64,000 nt of DNA from Peribacillus folii (lineage in GTDB: Bacteria; Bacillota; Bacilli; Bacillales; DSM-1321): contig NZ_JASJOM010000004.1 in the NCBI RefSeq assembly GCF_030271255.1, forward strand, positions 124,001 through 188,000, in the 5' to 3' direction. Made by a program: the position numbers and the translations under genes. This document shows positions 1 through 8,349 of the stretch, in pieces. Under the pieces are notes generated by a model. The model was given only the letters and a program-made list of their open reading frames with translations, was not told the origin of the DNA and did no database searches. The first letter of the stretch is position 1. Each line of letters opens with the position of its first letter.

Positions 1-73
1 TATGATGTGGAGTGCCAGTAAATGTTTCATCATTTTTTTACTTGAATATCCATTTAGGCAAAGATAGGAATCG

Positions 74-172
74 TTAAGTGAAGGAATTAAAAGGGATACG
101 CCAATCACCCTTGCTTTTGGGTATATGTGTCAAAAGTAAATTGTTAACGCTTTCATTAATTTGATCTTTCAT
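74..172 (-). CDS. Possible 32-aa small ORF in the leader of a leftward operon
   Basis: An ATG at 172 follows AGCAGGAGTCA, a plausible ribosome binding site. It opens a 32-codon frame beginning MKDQINESVNNLLLTH and ending at TAA 74-76. It lies about 230 bases downstream of a leftward sigma-54 promoter (406-421). It could be a leader peptide, the truncated start of a decayed gene, or chance. I do not recognise the product. Confidence 0.2.
   Translation of the reverse strand: MKDQINESVNNLLLTHIPKSKGDWRIPFNSFT
142..155. promoter_or_regulatory. Candidate cre (CcpA) site
   Basis: TGTTAACGCTTTCA matches the Bacillus catabolite-responsive element TGWAANCGNTNWCA with one mismatch. It lies inside the transcribed leader of the leftward sigma-54 unit, where a roadblock type of repression would be possible. 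It also overlaps the start of the small ORF at 74-172. Assigned on motif only. Confidence 0.35.
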
Positions 173-405
173 TGACTCCTGCTTCGTGACCCCAGATTTC
201 CTTTTGGAGGAAAACGTTCATGGTGCCTCTTACCAAGTTGGAGGAATGCTGACTGGTACATTAAAAGAAAAGTGTGTTCCCGACTCCTCAGGTCTCACCT
301 GGATGTCATCCTGTCTGTTCTTCACAAACAATCGCCAAGTTCCTTCCCTCCTTTCCCTGCAAACGTTCTCCAGAAACGGTCCGCAGATATATTTTCTTTT
401 AAGAG

Positions 406-421
406 TGCAAGTTCCGTGCCA
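406..421 (-). promoter_or_regulatory. Sigma-54 (-24/-12) promoter, leftward
   Basis: Read on the minus strand the sequence is TGGCAC, five bases, TTGCAC. This matches the sigma-54 consensus TGGCAC-N5-TTGCW with exact spacing. Transcription would start near 395 and leave the window to the left. No intact gene of ordinary size lies in the first 395 bases, so the target gene is probably outside the window. Confidence 0.7.
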
Positions 422-463
422 GCAGTAAAAACACGATCAACTGGCTCCAACCCAGCAGGAAGA

Positions 464-477
464 ATTCATTATTGAAT
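464..477. promoter_or_regulatory. Putative upstream activator site for the sigma-54 regulator (site A)
   Basis: ATTCATTATTGAAT is a palindrome of the form TTCA-N4-TGAA placed 43 bases upstream of the -24 element at 416-421. The same motif lies 42 bases upstream of the second sigma-54 promoter (site at 8350-8363). A third copy (ATCATTATTGAATT) is at 539-552. The gene at 768-2468 is the obvious candidate to bind here. Confidence 0.5.
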
Positions 478-520
478 CGTAAAAATGAGAAGATTGGGGT
501 TGAAAGGGGATGTCTATCAT

Positions 521-567
521 TCAGTTTTGACTGAATATATCATTATTGAATTAAAAAAATGATATAT
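521..567. promoter_or_regulatory. Cluster of dyads and second activator-type site (site B)
   Basis: The stretch contains a perfect dyad TCAGT-TTTG-ACTGA (521-534). It also contains an inverted repeat ATATATCATT / AATGATATAT (535-544 and 558-567) and, within its spacer, the motif TCATTATTGAAT shared with site A. These are typical of enhancer sites for a bacterial enhancer-binding protein. Between here and 735 I see nothing else convincing, only short frames with no recognisable product. Confidence 0.35.
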
Positions 568-734
568 TGTCATTAAATTATGGAGGAAAGAGAAAGGAGA
601 TGGACACACGCCAAAAAGATGTTGAAATCGTCTCCCGTGCAAAACCTTTTGCCGTTTGACTGGATGACAAACCTTCACTACACCCCCTACACAGTGGAGT
701 GTAAAGGAACCGTGATTCGACTGCAGTCAGTTTG

Positions 735-763
735 AAGGGGATACCAATTAATGGCATCCCCTT
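735..763. other. Stem-loop downstream of the sigma-54 regulator gene
   Basis: AAGGGGAT and ATCCCCTT pair around a loop that itself contains CCA/TGG. It lies just beyond the regulator stop codon. There is no U-tract directly after it on the minus strand, so it is a weak terminator at best and may instead be an RNA-processing or 3-prime-end stabilising hairpin. Confidence 0.35.
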
Positions 764-767
764 TGTC

Positions 768-2468
768 TTACTTATTTTTTTCACTGACCTTCAGTCGATA
801 TTTTTTAAGCTTCCGGACGATTGTTGCCTGACTTGAATCGAGCGCTGCTGCAATTTCATATGTCGTTTGATATGTTTGGGCCGCTTTTGTCAACACTTCC
901 TTTTCAGCTCTTTCCACTGCCGCTTTTAACGTTATCGAAGAGTTATAACTTGATAGGCCTCGGTTTTCCGGCTTATATTCTTCCGGTAGGTCGTCCATCG
1001 ATAACAATGAATGATCTGTCAGTACGACGAGCCTTTCTACAATATTTATCAATTCGCGGACATTTCCCGGCCAATCATGTTGAAAAAAATATTCTTTCAG
1101 CCGTGAATCTATTTCTTTCGAAAACTTATATTGTTCGTTCGCTTTTTTTAAAAACAGGTCAATCAATGCCAGAATATCTTCTCTTCTTTCCCTTAATGGG
1201 GGAATCGTGATCGGAATGACATTCAGCCTGTAAAAAAGATCTTCACGAAAATCACCCGCTTTGACCATTTCCGATAAATTGCGGTTCGTGGCTGCTATAA
1301 TGCGGACATCGATTTTCTTCGGCTTCGTACCGCCGATTCTTTGAATCTCCCTTTCCTGAATGGCCCGCAACAGCTTGACCTGCAATTGTAAGGGAAGCTC
1401 ACCGACTTCATCCAAAAACAAAATCCCGCTCTCTGCTAGCTCAAACATCCCTGGTTTCCCCTTTTGATTCGCTCCTGTAAAGGCACCGCCTTCATATCCA
1501 AAAAGCTCGGATTCCAATAAATCGGCTGGTATGGCCCCGCAATTTATTTTGATGAAGTCTCCTTTTTTGGATCGGATGCTCCGATTATAAATATTGCGGG
1601 CCAGGACATCTTTGCCTACACCCGTTTCTCCAAGGATAAGGACGGTCGCATCGATATCCGAAATTCTTTCGGCGATTTCATAAATCGTTTTCATCTTATC
1701 ACTGACAAAGACGACTCCATCCTTACTTGTTATTTTTCGCAGTTTTTCGATTTCCTGCTTATATTGATGATTCAATTCATTCGCCTTCGTCAATTCGTGC
1801 ATCAGTTCATTAAGATCTGATAAGTCCCTAATATTCGTTACAACCTGCTCGATCTCCCCAGCTTCATTAAAAACCGGGCTTCCGGTAATCAAGGTTTCTT
1901 TACCGGCAAAATTCTCCTGGACGACCGATACCGTCCGTCTCAGCTTGACAACCTTGTGCGTGACAGATGCATTCAGGATGCCGCGCTTAATCAGCTGGTC
2001 CACCGACTTGCCTATATAATACTCTTTAGGGATGCCGGTGATCCGTTCTATCGCTGAATTGGTATAAAGCGTCGTCCCATGTTGGTCGGTGATATAGATC
2101 CCATCATAGGAGCTTTCGATGATGGCATCCAGGGCACGGTTGAGTTTGTCCGATTCATGGGCTTCTATCAGTAAATCATCCAAAAATTGTGTTTCACTTC
2201 CAATATAAAGACGATTGTCATCCTCCGTTCGTTTCATGAGCAAAAATAGATATCTTTTATCATGCAGCTTTGCTGCCGCAAGTCTATTATTATCGAGAAA
2301 TTTCCACTCATCGAATTGTCCGGCCAATGTCGTGTCCCCATCTTGGTCCATCAATTGATTGAAGTACAAGCCCCATCCCTTTATCCGGTCTTCAGCGTCC
2401 AGAACAAGTGCAGGAAAGGAGTATTCTTTGAACAATTTGATTGGAGAATCCTGTTCCACCTGATTCAT
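768..2468 (-). CDS. Sigma-54-dependent transcriptional activator (PAS, AAA+, Fis-type HTH)
   Basis: 566-residue enhancer-binding protein. A weak N-terminal sensory region is followed by a PAS domain (about 106-220, with YDGIYITDQHG), a short coiled linker and a central AAA+ sigma-54 activation domain. The latter has Walker A GETGVGKD (280-287), the sigma-54 contact loop GAFTGA (328-333), Walker B GILFLDEV (348-355) and WPGNVREL (466-473). A C-terminal Fis-like helix-turn-helix (about 535-560) binds DNA. The intact GAFTGA loop shows it should activate RpoN holoenzyme. The start follows GGCGGTGAATAGTT. It sits downstream of the acyl-CoA operon on the same strand and between two sigma-54 promoters, so it most likely senses the substrate or a CoA thioester through the PAS domain. 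The ligand cannot be read from sequence. Confidence 0.93.
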   Translation of the reverse strand: MNQVEQDSPIKLFKEYSFPALVLDAEDRIKGWGLYFNQLMDQDGDTTLAGQFDEWKFLDNNRLAAAKLHDKRYLFLLMKRTEDDNRLYIGSETQFLDDLLIEAHESDKLNRALDAIIESSYDGIYITDQHGTTLYTNSAIERITGIPKEYYIGKSVDQLIKRGILNASVTHKVVKLRRTVSVVQENFAGKETLITGSPVFNEAGEIEQVVTNIRDLSDLNELMHELTKANELNHQYKQEIEKLRKITSKDGVVFVSDKMKTIYEIAERISDIDATVLILGETGVGKDVLARNIYNRSIRSKKGDFIKINCGAIPADLLESELFGYEGGAFTGANQKGKPGMFELAESGILFLDEVGELPLQLQVKLLRAIQEREIQRIGGTKPKKIDVRIIAATNRNLSEMVKAGDFREDLFYRLNVIPITIPPLRERREDILALIDLFLKKANEQYKFSKEIDSRLKEYFFQHDWPGNVRELINIVERLVVLTDHSLLSMDDLPEEYKPENRGLSSYNSSITLKAAVERAEKEVLTKAAQTYQTTYEIAAALDSSQATIVRKLKKYRLKVSEKNK

Positions 2469-2556
2469 AACTATTCACCGCCGCAAAAAGAATTCTTTGT
2501 TAGTACAATTCTGGATAAATCTCGATTCTCCTTTAAAATTGCAGAACTTCACGCCT

Positions 2557-2594
2557 AAAAAAAGTAGTGATGAAATGAATTTCATCACTACTTT
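2557..2594 (-). terminator. Rho-independent terminator of the acyl-CoA operon
   Basis: A 16-bp stem (AAAGTAGTGATGAAAT and its complement) with a two-base loop is followed on the minus strand by a run of T. It separates the MaoC gene from the regulator gene, so the regulator is transcribed from its own promoter in 2469-2556. Confidence 0.85.
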
Positions 2595-2597
2595 CGT

Positions 2598-2999
2598 TCA
2601 GTAGACCTTAAAAATGACCTCTCCGCTGATCGCTTCCCTGCCTGACTGGTCAGTTGCTGCGACTCTGAAATAATATCTATCTTCACTTTTTTCTTTTAAA
2701 TCGGCAGAGAGGGTGATGACATCATTCAAGAAAACCATCCCTTTGAAACGAATCTTGTATTCTTCGATAAAGCCAATTTCATACAGATTGCTGAAAAGCT
2801 TTGCCAAATTGCCCATCGTCCACATCCCATGGGCGATGATTCCGGGAAGACCTGCATTTCTCGCTTCATCGTCAATGGTATGAATGGGATTGAAGTCGCC
2901 TGATGCACCAGCGTACTTAATCAGGTCCAGACGCGATACAGGGTTCAGCTCGATTGGATGCAACGAATCACCAATATGGAGTTCGGTCAATGTGGTCAC
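2598..2999 (-). CDS. MaoC-like hot-dog dehydratase (small subunit type)
   Basis: 133-residue single hot-dog domain. The hydratase-2 motif is visible as GDFNPIHTIDDEARNAG (residues about 34-50), carrying the catalytic Asp and His, followed by GIIAHGMWTM. It would hydrate a 2-enoyl-CoA to the (R)-3-hydroxyacyl-CoA. The GTG start overlaps the stop of the preceding gene (GTGA), which means tight translational coupling to the second MaoC-like protein. Pairs of this kind form heteromeric hydratases in actinobacterial sterol side-chain degradation, and the same may hold here. Confidence 0.8.
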   Translation of the reverse strand: MTTLTELHIGDSLHPIELNPVSRLDLIKYAGASGDFNPIHTIDDEARNAGLPGIIAHGMWTMGNLAKLFSNLYEIGFIEEYKIRFKGMVFLNDVITLSADLKEKSEDRYYFRVAATDQSGREAISGEVIFKVY

Positions 3000-3448
3000 T
3001 TGCTCATCACCTTCTTTCTGATCGTTTCATTGATGATGACAAGCTGCTCAGCAATAAACACCACTTCACCGTCGGCAGCCGACCCGTAATTTTCCAATGC
3101 CAGAAATCCCATTTCGCCATGTTTTCCTTTTTTTTCATAGTAATCTTTCACTTCCGAATAACAGGTGATTTCCTCACCAATCAAAAGCGGCCGTTTGTAC
3201 CGATAAACCTGTTCGCCATGAATCAGGCCTTTACCCGGTAGATTCAGCGATTCTATCGTGCCATAATCAAAAACCCGCGGGAAGGTTGGCGGTGCAATAT
3301 TCGTTCCATATCTGGATTGCCGACCTGCTTCTTCATCAATGAAAATCGGGTGCGGATCACCGATCGAGATTGCGAATTTTTTTACGGCTCCCCGTTCCAC
3401 AATGTTCTTAACGGGGGTAGATCGCTTTCCAATGCTATCGTTAAACAT
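2996..3448 (-). CDS. MaoC-like N-terminal (FAS1-type) dehydratase domain protein
   Basis: 150-residue hot-dog protein resembling the MaoC N-terminal domain family (HPIFIDEEAGRQSRYG; PPTFPRVF). It lacks the D-x-N-x-x-H catalytic set seen in its neighbour, so it is probably the structural or substrate-binding half of a two-subunit hydratase with the product of 2598-2999. RBS GGCGGGATGAT precedes the ATG. It follows the SDR gene with a short gap in the same operon. Confidence 0.75.
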   Translation of the reverse strand: MFNDSIGKRSTPVKNIVERGAVKKFAISIGDPHPIFIDEEAGRQSRYGTNIAPPTFPRVFDYGTIESLNLPGKGLIHGEQVYRYKRPLLIGEEITCYSEVKDYYEKKGKHGEMGFLALENYGSAADGEVVFIAEQLVIINETIRKKVMSK

Positions 3449-3466
3449 ATCATCCCGCCTTTATTC

Positions 3467-4231
3467 TTAATTTTTTGGACCGCCCGCAACATATAAAACC
3501 TGCCCGCTGATGAATGAAGATGCTTCATCGGCAAAGAATGCCACAGCATGCGCAATATCATGGGGCTGGCCGCTCCTCGCAACAGGAATGCTGTTTGCAC
3601 GATCCTGAATGAATTGTTCAAAGCTTATGCCCACCCGCTTCGCTGTTTCCTTCGTCATTTCGGTTTCGATAAAACCGGGGGCAACGGAATTGGCCGTAAT
3701 TCCATATTTGCCAAGCTCGATCGCAAGTGTTTTCGTTAATCCCTGCAGCCCGGCTTTAGCAGCTGAATAATTGGCTTGGCCGCGGTTTCCAAGCGCGGAA
3801 GTCGAGGATATGTTGATGATCCTTCCAAACTTGTTGGCAACCATATGCTTCTGAGCAGCACGAACTGCATTAAAGGTTCCTTTTAAATGCACATCCATCA
3901 CGGTCTGCCAATCTGAATCGGTCATTTTGAAGAGGAGATTATCCCGAATGACCCCAGCATTATTCACCAGAATATCAAGCGAGCCGAATGTGCGGGCTAT
4001 TTCGGTGACCGAAGCTTCGACTTCTTCGGGATCGACCACATTTGCCACCTTCGTAAAAATGGTGTATCCCTTGTCTCTTAATTCATTTCCCGTTGACATC
4101 AATACCTCTTCGTTGATATCGATGATGGCTACCTTTGCGCCTTCACTGGCAAACAGCTCGACGATCGCCCGGCCGATTCCCCTGCTTCCACCCGTTACCA
4201 GTGCGGTTTTCCCTGCAAATCTCCCTGTCAT
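3467..4231 (-). CDS. SDR-family 3-hydroxyacyl-CoA dehydrogenase / 3-oxoacyl reductase (FabG-like)
   Basis: 254-residue short-chain dehydrogenase with the nucleotide motif TGGSRGIG (13-20), NNAG (90-93), the catalytic Ser in NISSTSA and YSAAK (155-159). I place the start at the ATG at 4231, after GAGGAGGAAACGAGG; an in-frame ATG at 4252 overlaps the upstream stop and has no spacing to a ribosome site. In this operon it should oxidise the hydroxyacyl-CoA made by the MaoC pair. No thiolase gene is present in the window, so the cleavage step must be encoded elsewhere, perhaps in the leftward sigma-54 operon. Confidence 0.85.
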   Translation of the reverse strand: MTGRFAGKTALVTGGSRGIGRAIVELFASEGAKVAIIDINEEVLMSTGNELRDKGYTIFTKVANVVDPEEVEASVTEIARTFGSLDILVNNAGVIRDNLLFKMTDSDWQTVMDVHLKGTFNAVRAAQKHMVANKFGRIINISSTSALGNRGQANYSAAKAGLQGLTKTLAIELGKYGITANSVAPGFIETEMTKETAKRVGISFEQFIQDRANSIPVARSGQPHDIAHAVAFFADEASSFISGQVLYVAGGPKN

Positions 4232-4251
4232 CCTCGTTTCCTCCTCATTCA

Positions 4252-5427
4252 TTATAAGAATTGTCCTAATTTCACATGCCCCTTGATCAAATTACGGGAA
4301 ATGATCATCCGCTGAATTTCATCCGTTCCATCATAAATCCGCCACAGCCTTGCCTCCCGATACCACCGTTCGATGGGAAGCTCTTTCGTATACCCCATGC
4401 CGCCATGTATCTGCAATACGCGGTCAACGACCCGATTCCCCATATTCGCCCCATAGAGCTTTGCCATTGAAGCCAAATGACGGTTGTCTTCTCCATTATC
4501 AAGTGTAAAAGCGGCGTTCAATACAAGCCACCGAGCCGCTTCGATTTCCACTGCCGAATCGGCAATCTGCCATTGGATGGCCTGACGTTCGGCGATCGGC
4601 TTGCCGAAGGTGACTCGTTCTTTCGCATACTCGATCGCCATTTGAAGCAACCTTTCCGCAGATCCGACAGCACGCGCCCCGACAATCCACCTGGCAAACC
4701 CAATCCATTCCAAGCCCAGTTGATAACCGCCATGTATTTCCCCTAAGATGTTTTCCTCTGGTACCCTGACATGATCGAAAACTAACGCAGCCGGCCCCCA
4801 TTCTCCCATCGTATGAATATATTCAGACCTCCAGCCCATATCACGGTCGACGATGAAACAGGTTACACCCTCAGTACCTGTCGCCTGATGACGAGCTTTG
4901 TCCGTAACAGCGATGACCATGACGAAATCGGCATCATTCCCGCCAGTAATGAACGTTTTTTCCCCGTTAAGCACCCAGTCGCTCCCATCTTTTACAGCCG
5001 TCATTTTTATATTCCTCGTATCTGAACCAGCACCTGGTTCCGTCATCGCAAAACAGGATTTCTTCTCCCCGTTGATCGTTGGAATCAAGTATTTCTTTTT
5101 CTGTTCTTCATTTCCATAATAGAGGATATTATCAGCTGATCCGCCAAAGCTAAAAGGCACGAACGTCTTTGACACTTCCATCAAGACGATGGCCATCATA
5201 AGCTGTCCTAATTCCGCCCCGCCATACTCTTCAGGCGTATTGATGCCCCAAAAACCTGCTTTTTTTGCTTTTTCCTGTAATTCTTTCAATGTCCCCTCTG
5301 GCAAACTGGGTTTTCCTGCCATTTCATTACGAAGCACTTCATTTTCCAAAGGAATCAATTCATTCTCCACGAACTTGCGGATTGTTTTTTGGACCATTTT
5401 TTGTTCTTCCGATAAGCGTAAATCCAT
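4252..5427 (-). CDS. Acyl-CoA dehydrogenase (second of a pair)
   Basis: 391 residues, full-length FAD-dependent acyl-CoA dehydrogenase fold: helical N-domain, beta domain with FAMTEPGAGSDT, and C-domain with QIHGGMGYTKELPIERWYR. It introduces an alpha-beta double bond and passes electrons to ETF. At the usual catalytic-base loop it reads IYDGTDEIQ, with Asp where its neighbour and most relatives have Glu (IYEGTSEIQ). It could therefore have altered substrate preference or be the non-basic partner of a heteromer. Start after GGAGGGATTCGC. It lies 26 bases downstream of the other dehydrogenase gene. Confidence 0.88.
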   Translation of the reverse strand: MDLRLSEEQKMVQKTIRKFVENELIPLENEVLRNEMAGKPSLPEGTLKELQEKAKKAGFWGINTPEEYGGAELGQLMMAIVLMEVSKTFVPFSFGGSADNILYYGNEEQKKKYLIPTINGEKKSCFAMTEPGAGSDTRNIKMTAVKDGSDWVLNGEKTFITGGNDADFVMVIAVTDKARHQATGTEGVTCFIVDRDMGWRSEYIHTMGEWGPAALVFDHVRVPEENILGEIHGGYQLGLEWIGFARWIVGARAVGSAERLLQMAIEYAKERVTFGKPIAERQAIQWQIADSAVEIEAARWLVLNAAFTLDNGEDNRHLASMAKLYGANMGNRVVDRVLQIHGGMGYTKELPIERWYREARLWRIYDGTDEIQRMIISRNLIKGHVKLGQFL

Positions 5428-5453
5428 GCGAATCCCTCCACTTTCCCTTTAGA

Positions 5454-6605
5454 CTAGTGTTGATATTTTTTCTTCAATTGCGCTGCAATGATATTTTTCT
5501 GAATTTCGGACGTACCTTCATATATTCTAGTGATTCTGGCGTCACGGAAAAAGCGTTCCACTGGGTAGTCCTTCATGTAACCGATCCCGCCATGGATTTG
5601 CACAGCCTTATCGGCGACGCGATTATACACTTCCGAACCAAACAGCTTGAGCATGGCCGCTTCCTTGATGATTTTTTCCTTTTGATCCACCATCCATGCG
5701 ACCCGATATGTGAATGAACGAAGCGCTTCGATTTCCATGGCCATTTCAGCAAGCATATGAGATACAGCTTGATGATCGATGATCGGCACATTGAATTGTT
5801 CCCGCTCCGTCGCATATTTTGCTGAGATATTCAGCAGATATTGACAAGAGCCCAAATTCCTCGCCGCAAGCCCTGCCCGCCCATTCGCAAGGATTTTCAA
5901 CGCATTCACATATCCTTGGCCTTCTTCTCCCAGGACATTTTCAGCGGGAACCTCGCAATCTTCAAAAATCAATTCCGCCGAGTGCGAGCCTCGAAGACCC
6001 ATTTTCCGCTCCAAGCTCCCTATCTTAAAGCCCGGAAAATCCTTTTCCACTATGAATGAAGTGATTCCTTTTGCTCCTTTGTCCTTATCCGTTACCGCCA
6101 TGACTGTAAAGATATCGGCTACATCCGCATTCGTTATATAATGCTTCGTCCCGTTCAGGATATACGCATCGCCGTTTTTGACTGCCGTCATCTTCAGATT
6201 GGTCGCATGTGATCCGGCGGCAGGCTCCGTCAGGGCAAATGCACCGATTTTATTGCCGCTTGCCATATCCGGCAGATACTTTTCCTTTTGCATGTCATTG
6301 CCCATTTCGACGATCCCTACCGTCCCGATGCCAGTATGGGCACCGATCAAAGTAGTATAGCCATTATGTGTTTTGCCGATTTCCTCATATAATGCACACT
6401 TCCCGACCATACCTATTCCGAGTCCGCCATATCTTTCAGGAATGCTAAGTCCGAATAGCCCGATCTCTTTGGATCGATGTATGAGTGATTCCGGGATGTG
6501 ATCTTCCTCCTCTATTTGCATGGAAAATGGATCAATTTGCTCTTCAATAAACTGGCGAATGGTTTCTTTTAATAAGACGATATCTTCATCTAAGCGAAAG
6601 TCCAT
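5454..6605 (-). CDS. Acyl-CoA dehydrogenase (first of a pair)
   Basis: 383 residues, canonical acyl-CoA dehydrogenase with FALTEPAAGSHA in the FAD-binding beta domain, QIHGGIGYMKDYPVERFFRDAR and the catalytic loop IYEGTSEIQ near the C-terminus. Start after AGGGGAAGGCAT. It is the second gene of the sigma-54 operon, after the ligase. Having two different dehydrogenases side by side with a split hydratase recalls the alpha2-beta2 dehydrogenases used on bulky (branched, cyclic or sterol-like) acyl-CoAs; the true substrate is unknown. Confidence 0.9.
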   Translation of the reverse strand: MDFRLDEDIVLLKETIRQFIEEQIDPFSMQIEEEDHIPESLIHRSKEIGLFGLSIPERYGGLGIGMVGKCALYEEIGKTHNGYTTLIGAHTGIGTVGIVEMGNDMQKEKYLPDMASGNKIGAFALTEPAAGSHATNLKMTAVKNGDAYILNGTKHYITNADVADIFTVMAVTDKDKGAKGITSFIVEKDFPGFKIGSLERKMGLRGSHSAELIFEDCEVPAENVLGEEGQGYVNALKILANGRAGLAARNLGSCQYLLNISAKYATEREQFNVPIIDHQAVSHMLAEMAMEIEALRSFTYRVAWMVDQKEKIIKEAAMLKLFGSEVYNRVADKAVQIHGGIGYMKDYPVERFFRDARITRIYEGTSEIQKNIIAAQLKKKYQH

Positions 6606-6643
6606 ATGCCTTCCCCTTTCCTAGGTGATTCATGTTACCGCTT

Positions 6644-8242
6644 TCAATTCTTATCCGAATGGATCTTGTGGGCTTCCTTAAGTTTGCGTTTTAAGACTTT
6701 TCCCACTGCCGTCTTTGGGAATTCACGTTGAAACGTGATCTGTCCGGGTATCTTGAAGGCGGAAAGATGTGTTCGGCAATAATCCTGCAATTCATGTTCC
6801 GTTATCATTTCATTAGGCTTTAAAACGACAGCTGCATGAACCGTTTCCCCTCGATATTGATCAGGAACACCAAATACGGCAGCTTCCAAAACCTTGGGAT
6901 GACTGTAGAGAACCTCTTCAATTTCAATAGGATAAATATTGAAGCCGCCAGCAATGATCATTTCTTTTTTGCCACCCACAATGTAAAAGAAGCCATCCTC
7001 GTCCATCCTCGCGATATCGCCGGTATACAGCCAGCCGTTTTGAATCGTCTTCTTCGTCTCTTCAGGCATCCCCCAATACCCTTTCATCACTTGAGGTCCC
7101 CTGATGACCAATTCACCTGGCGTATCGACCAAAAGCGCTGGCTCCCCGGTGATGCCGTCAATGATGGCAGCATCCGTATTTTGTATCGGAATCCCGATGC
7201 TCCCTGGCTTTTGCAGGCCACTGACCGGATTTCGGTGCGTAACTGGTGATGCTTCCGACAGTCCATAACCCTCTGCAATCTTGGAGCCACTCACTTCATT
7301 AAATCTTGTTAAAACATGCAAGGGCAATGGCGACGAACCTGAAACGCATGATTTCAAGGAATTCAAATCAAAAGGCTGGGACTGGTAATAGTGTAATAAT
7401 GCGATATACATCGTTGGAACACCAGAAAAAATGGTTGGTTTAAGAGTTTTGATCATATCGACGATTTCCGCCACATCAAACCGGGATACGATGATCAGCT
7501 CTCCGCCATTATAAAATGTCAGGTTCATTGCAGATGTCATGCCATAAACATGAAATAACGGTGAAACGCCAAGCACCTTTTCCTTACCTTCCTCGGTATT
7601 GATTTTGGAAGCGGCAGCACTTTGCAGTGTATTTGCGACAATATTCCGATGAGTCAGCATCGCTCCTTTTGAACGTCCCGTGGTTCCGCCCGTATATTGG
7701 AGGACGGCAACATCTTCTATGGGATTAATGGGGACCGAGTTATATGTCCCCGCCGAAAGCAGACTCTTCATCAACTCACATTCGTCCTTTTCCTTCGAAA
7801 CGAGCCACATCTTTTCAAGATCCGTTTCGGCAAAAACCTCCTCGACTATAGGCAATAAATCGTCGAGAACGATGATATGCCTTGCTCCCGAGTCTTTCAG
7901 GACATGCACCAATTCGTTTGACTTATACATCGGGTTGATTTGGACAACGATCGCCCCATTTAAAAGCGTCCCGAAAAAACTGATCGGATATTGCGGGCAA
8001 TTGGGCAGCATAAGCGCCACACGATCTCCTTTTTCGATCCCCGCATCAGCAAGCAAGCGGGCAAACCTTTTCACTAGTTGTCCTAACTGGGAATATGTAT
8101 GCCTATCCTCATTAAAAGTGACCGCGATATGATCCGGATATTTTTTGACTGATTGGTAAAAGAGGTCTGTCAATGATATTTCTGGTATTTCGATTTCCAA
8201 TGGATTGCCGGACGGTATATGCTTTTTCCAAGGTCTATCCAT
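6644..8242 (-). CDS. Acyl-CoA ligase (AMP-forming, FadD-like)
   Basis: 532-residue ANL-superfamily enzyme. The P-loop-like motif YTGGTTGRSKGAM, the GYGLSEASP motif, YTGDIARMDEDGF and the C-terminal catalytic lysine in TAVGKVLKRKL are all visible. It activates a carboxylic acid with ATP and CoA as the entry step of the operon. The frame extends upstream to 8308, but that extension overlaps the sigma-54 promoter at 8291-8308 and would not be transcribed; the ATG at 8242 has AAAGGGGAGGACAA in front and gives MDRPWKK. It is the first gene of the operon ending at the terminator at 2557-2594. Confidence 0.92.
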   Translation of the reverse strand: MDRPWKKHIPSGNPLEIEIPEISLTDLFYQSVKKYPDHIAVTFNEDRHTYSQLGQLVKRFARLLADAGIEKGDRVALMLPNCPQYPISFFGTLLNGAIVVQINPMYKSNELVHVLKDSGARHIIVLDDLLPIVEEVFAETDLEKMWLVSKEKDECELMKSLLSAGTYNSVPINPIEDVAVLQYTGGTTGRSKGAMLTHRNIVANTLQSAAASKINTEEGKEKVLGVSPLFHVYGMTSAMNLTFYNGGELIIVSRFDVAEIVDMIKTLKPTIFSGVPTMYIALLHYYQSQPFDLNSLKSCVSGSSPLPLHVLTRFNEVSGSKIAEGYGLSEASPVTHRNPVSGLQKPGSIGIPIQNTDAAIIDGITGEPALLVDTPGELVIRGPQVMKGYWGMPEETKKTIQNGWLYTGDIARMDEDGFFYIVGGKKEMIIAGGFNIYPIEIEEVLYSHPKVLEAAVFGVPDQYRGETVHAAVVLKPNEMITEHELQDYCRTHLSAFKIPGQITFQREFPKTAVGKVLKRKLKEAHKIHSDKN

Positions 8243-8290
8243 TTGTCCTCCCCTTTCTACTTTCGATAAAAAAGAAGTCCTTCTATTGAT

Positions 8291-8308
8291 ATGCAAGGAA
8301 TGTGCCAA
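8291..8308 (-). promoter_or_regulatory. Sigma-54 (-24/-12) promoter of the acyl-CoA operon
   Basis: On the minus strand: TTGGCAC, five bases (ATTCC), TTGCAT. This is an almost perfect sigma-54 promoter. The predicted start site near 8281 leaves a leader of about 40 bases before the ligase ATG at 8242. The regulator gene at 768-2468 is the likely activator. Confidence 0.85.
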
Positions 8309-8349
8309 AAATGGAAGGGCATGATAGCTACAAGATCGTCACAGCAAAA

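Noticed and set aside
186..475. Short rightward open frames at the left edge
   Set aside because: No plausible ribosome site in the right place for a 67-80 residue product, no recognisable sequence, and they run opposite to the sigma-54 promoter leader.
581..733. Rightward frame of 50 codons starting ATGGAGG, and a nested 19-codon frame after AGGAG
   Set aside because: The composition is not protein-like, and nothing similar is known to me; kept as unassigned DNA.
8242..8308. Longer N-terminus for the acyl-CoA ligase
   Set aside because: It would overlap the sigma-54 promoter, upstream of the predicted transcription start.
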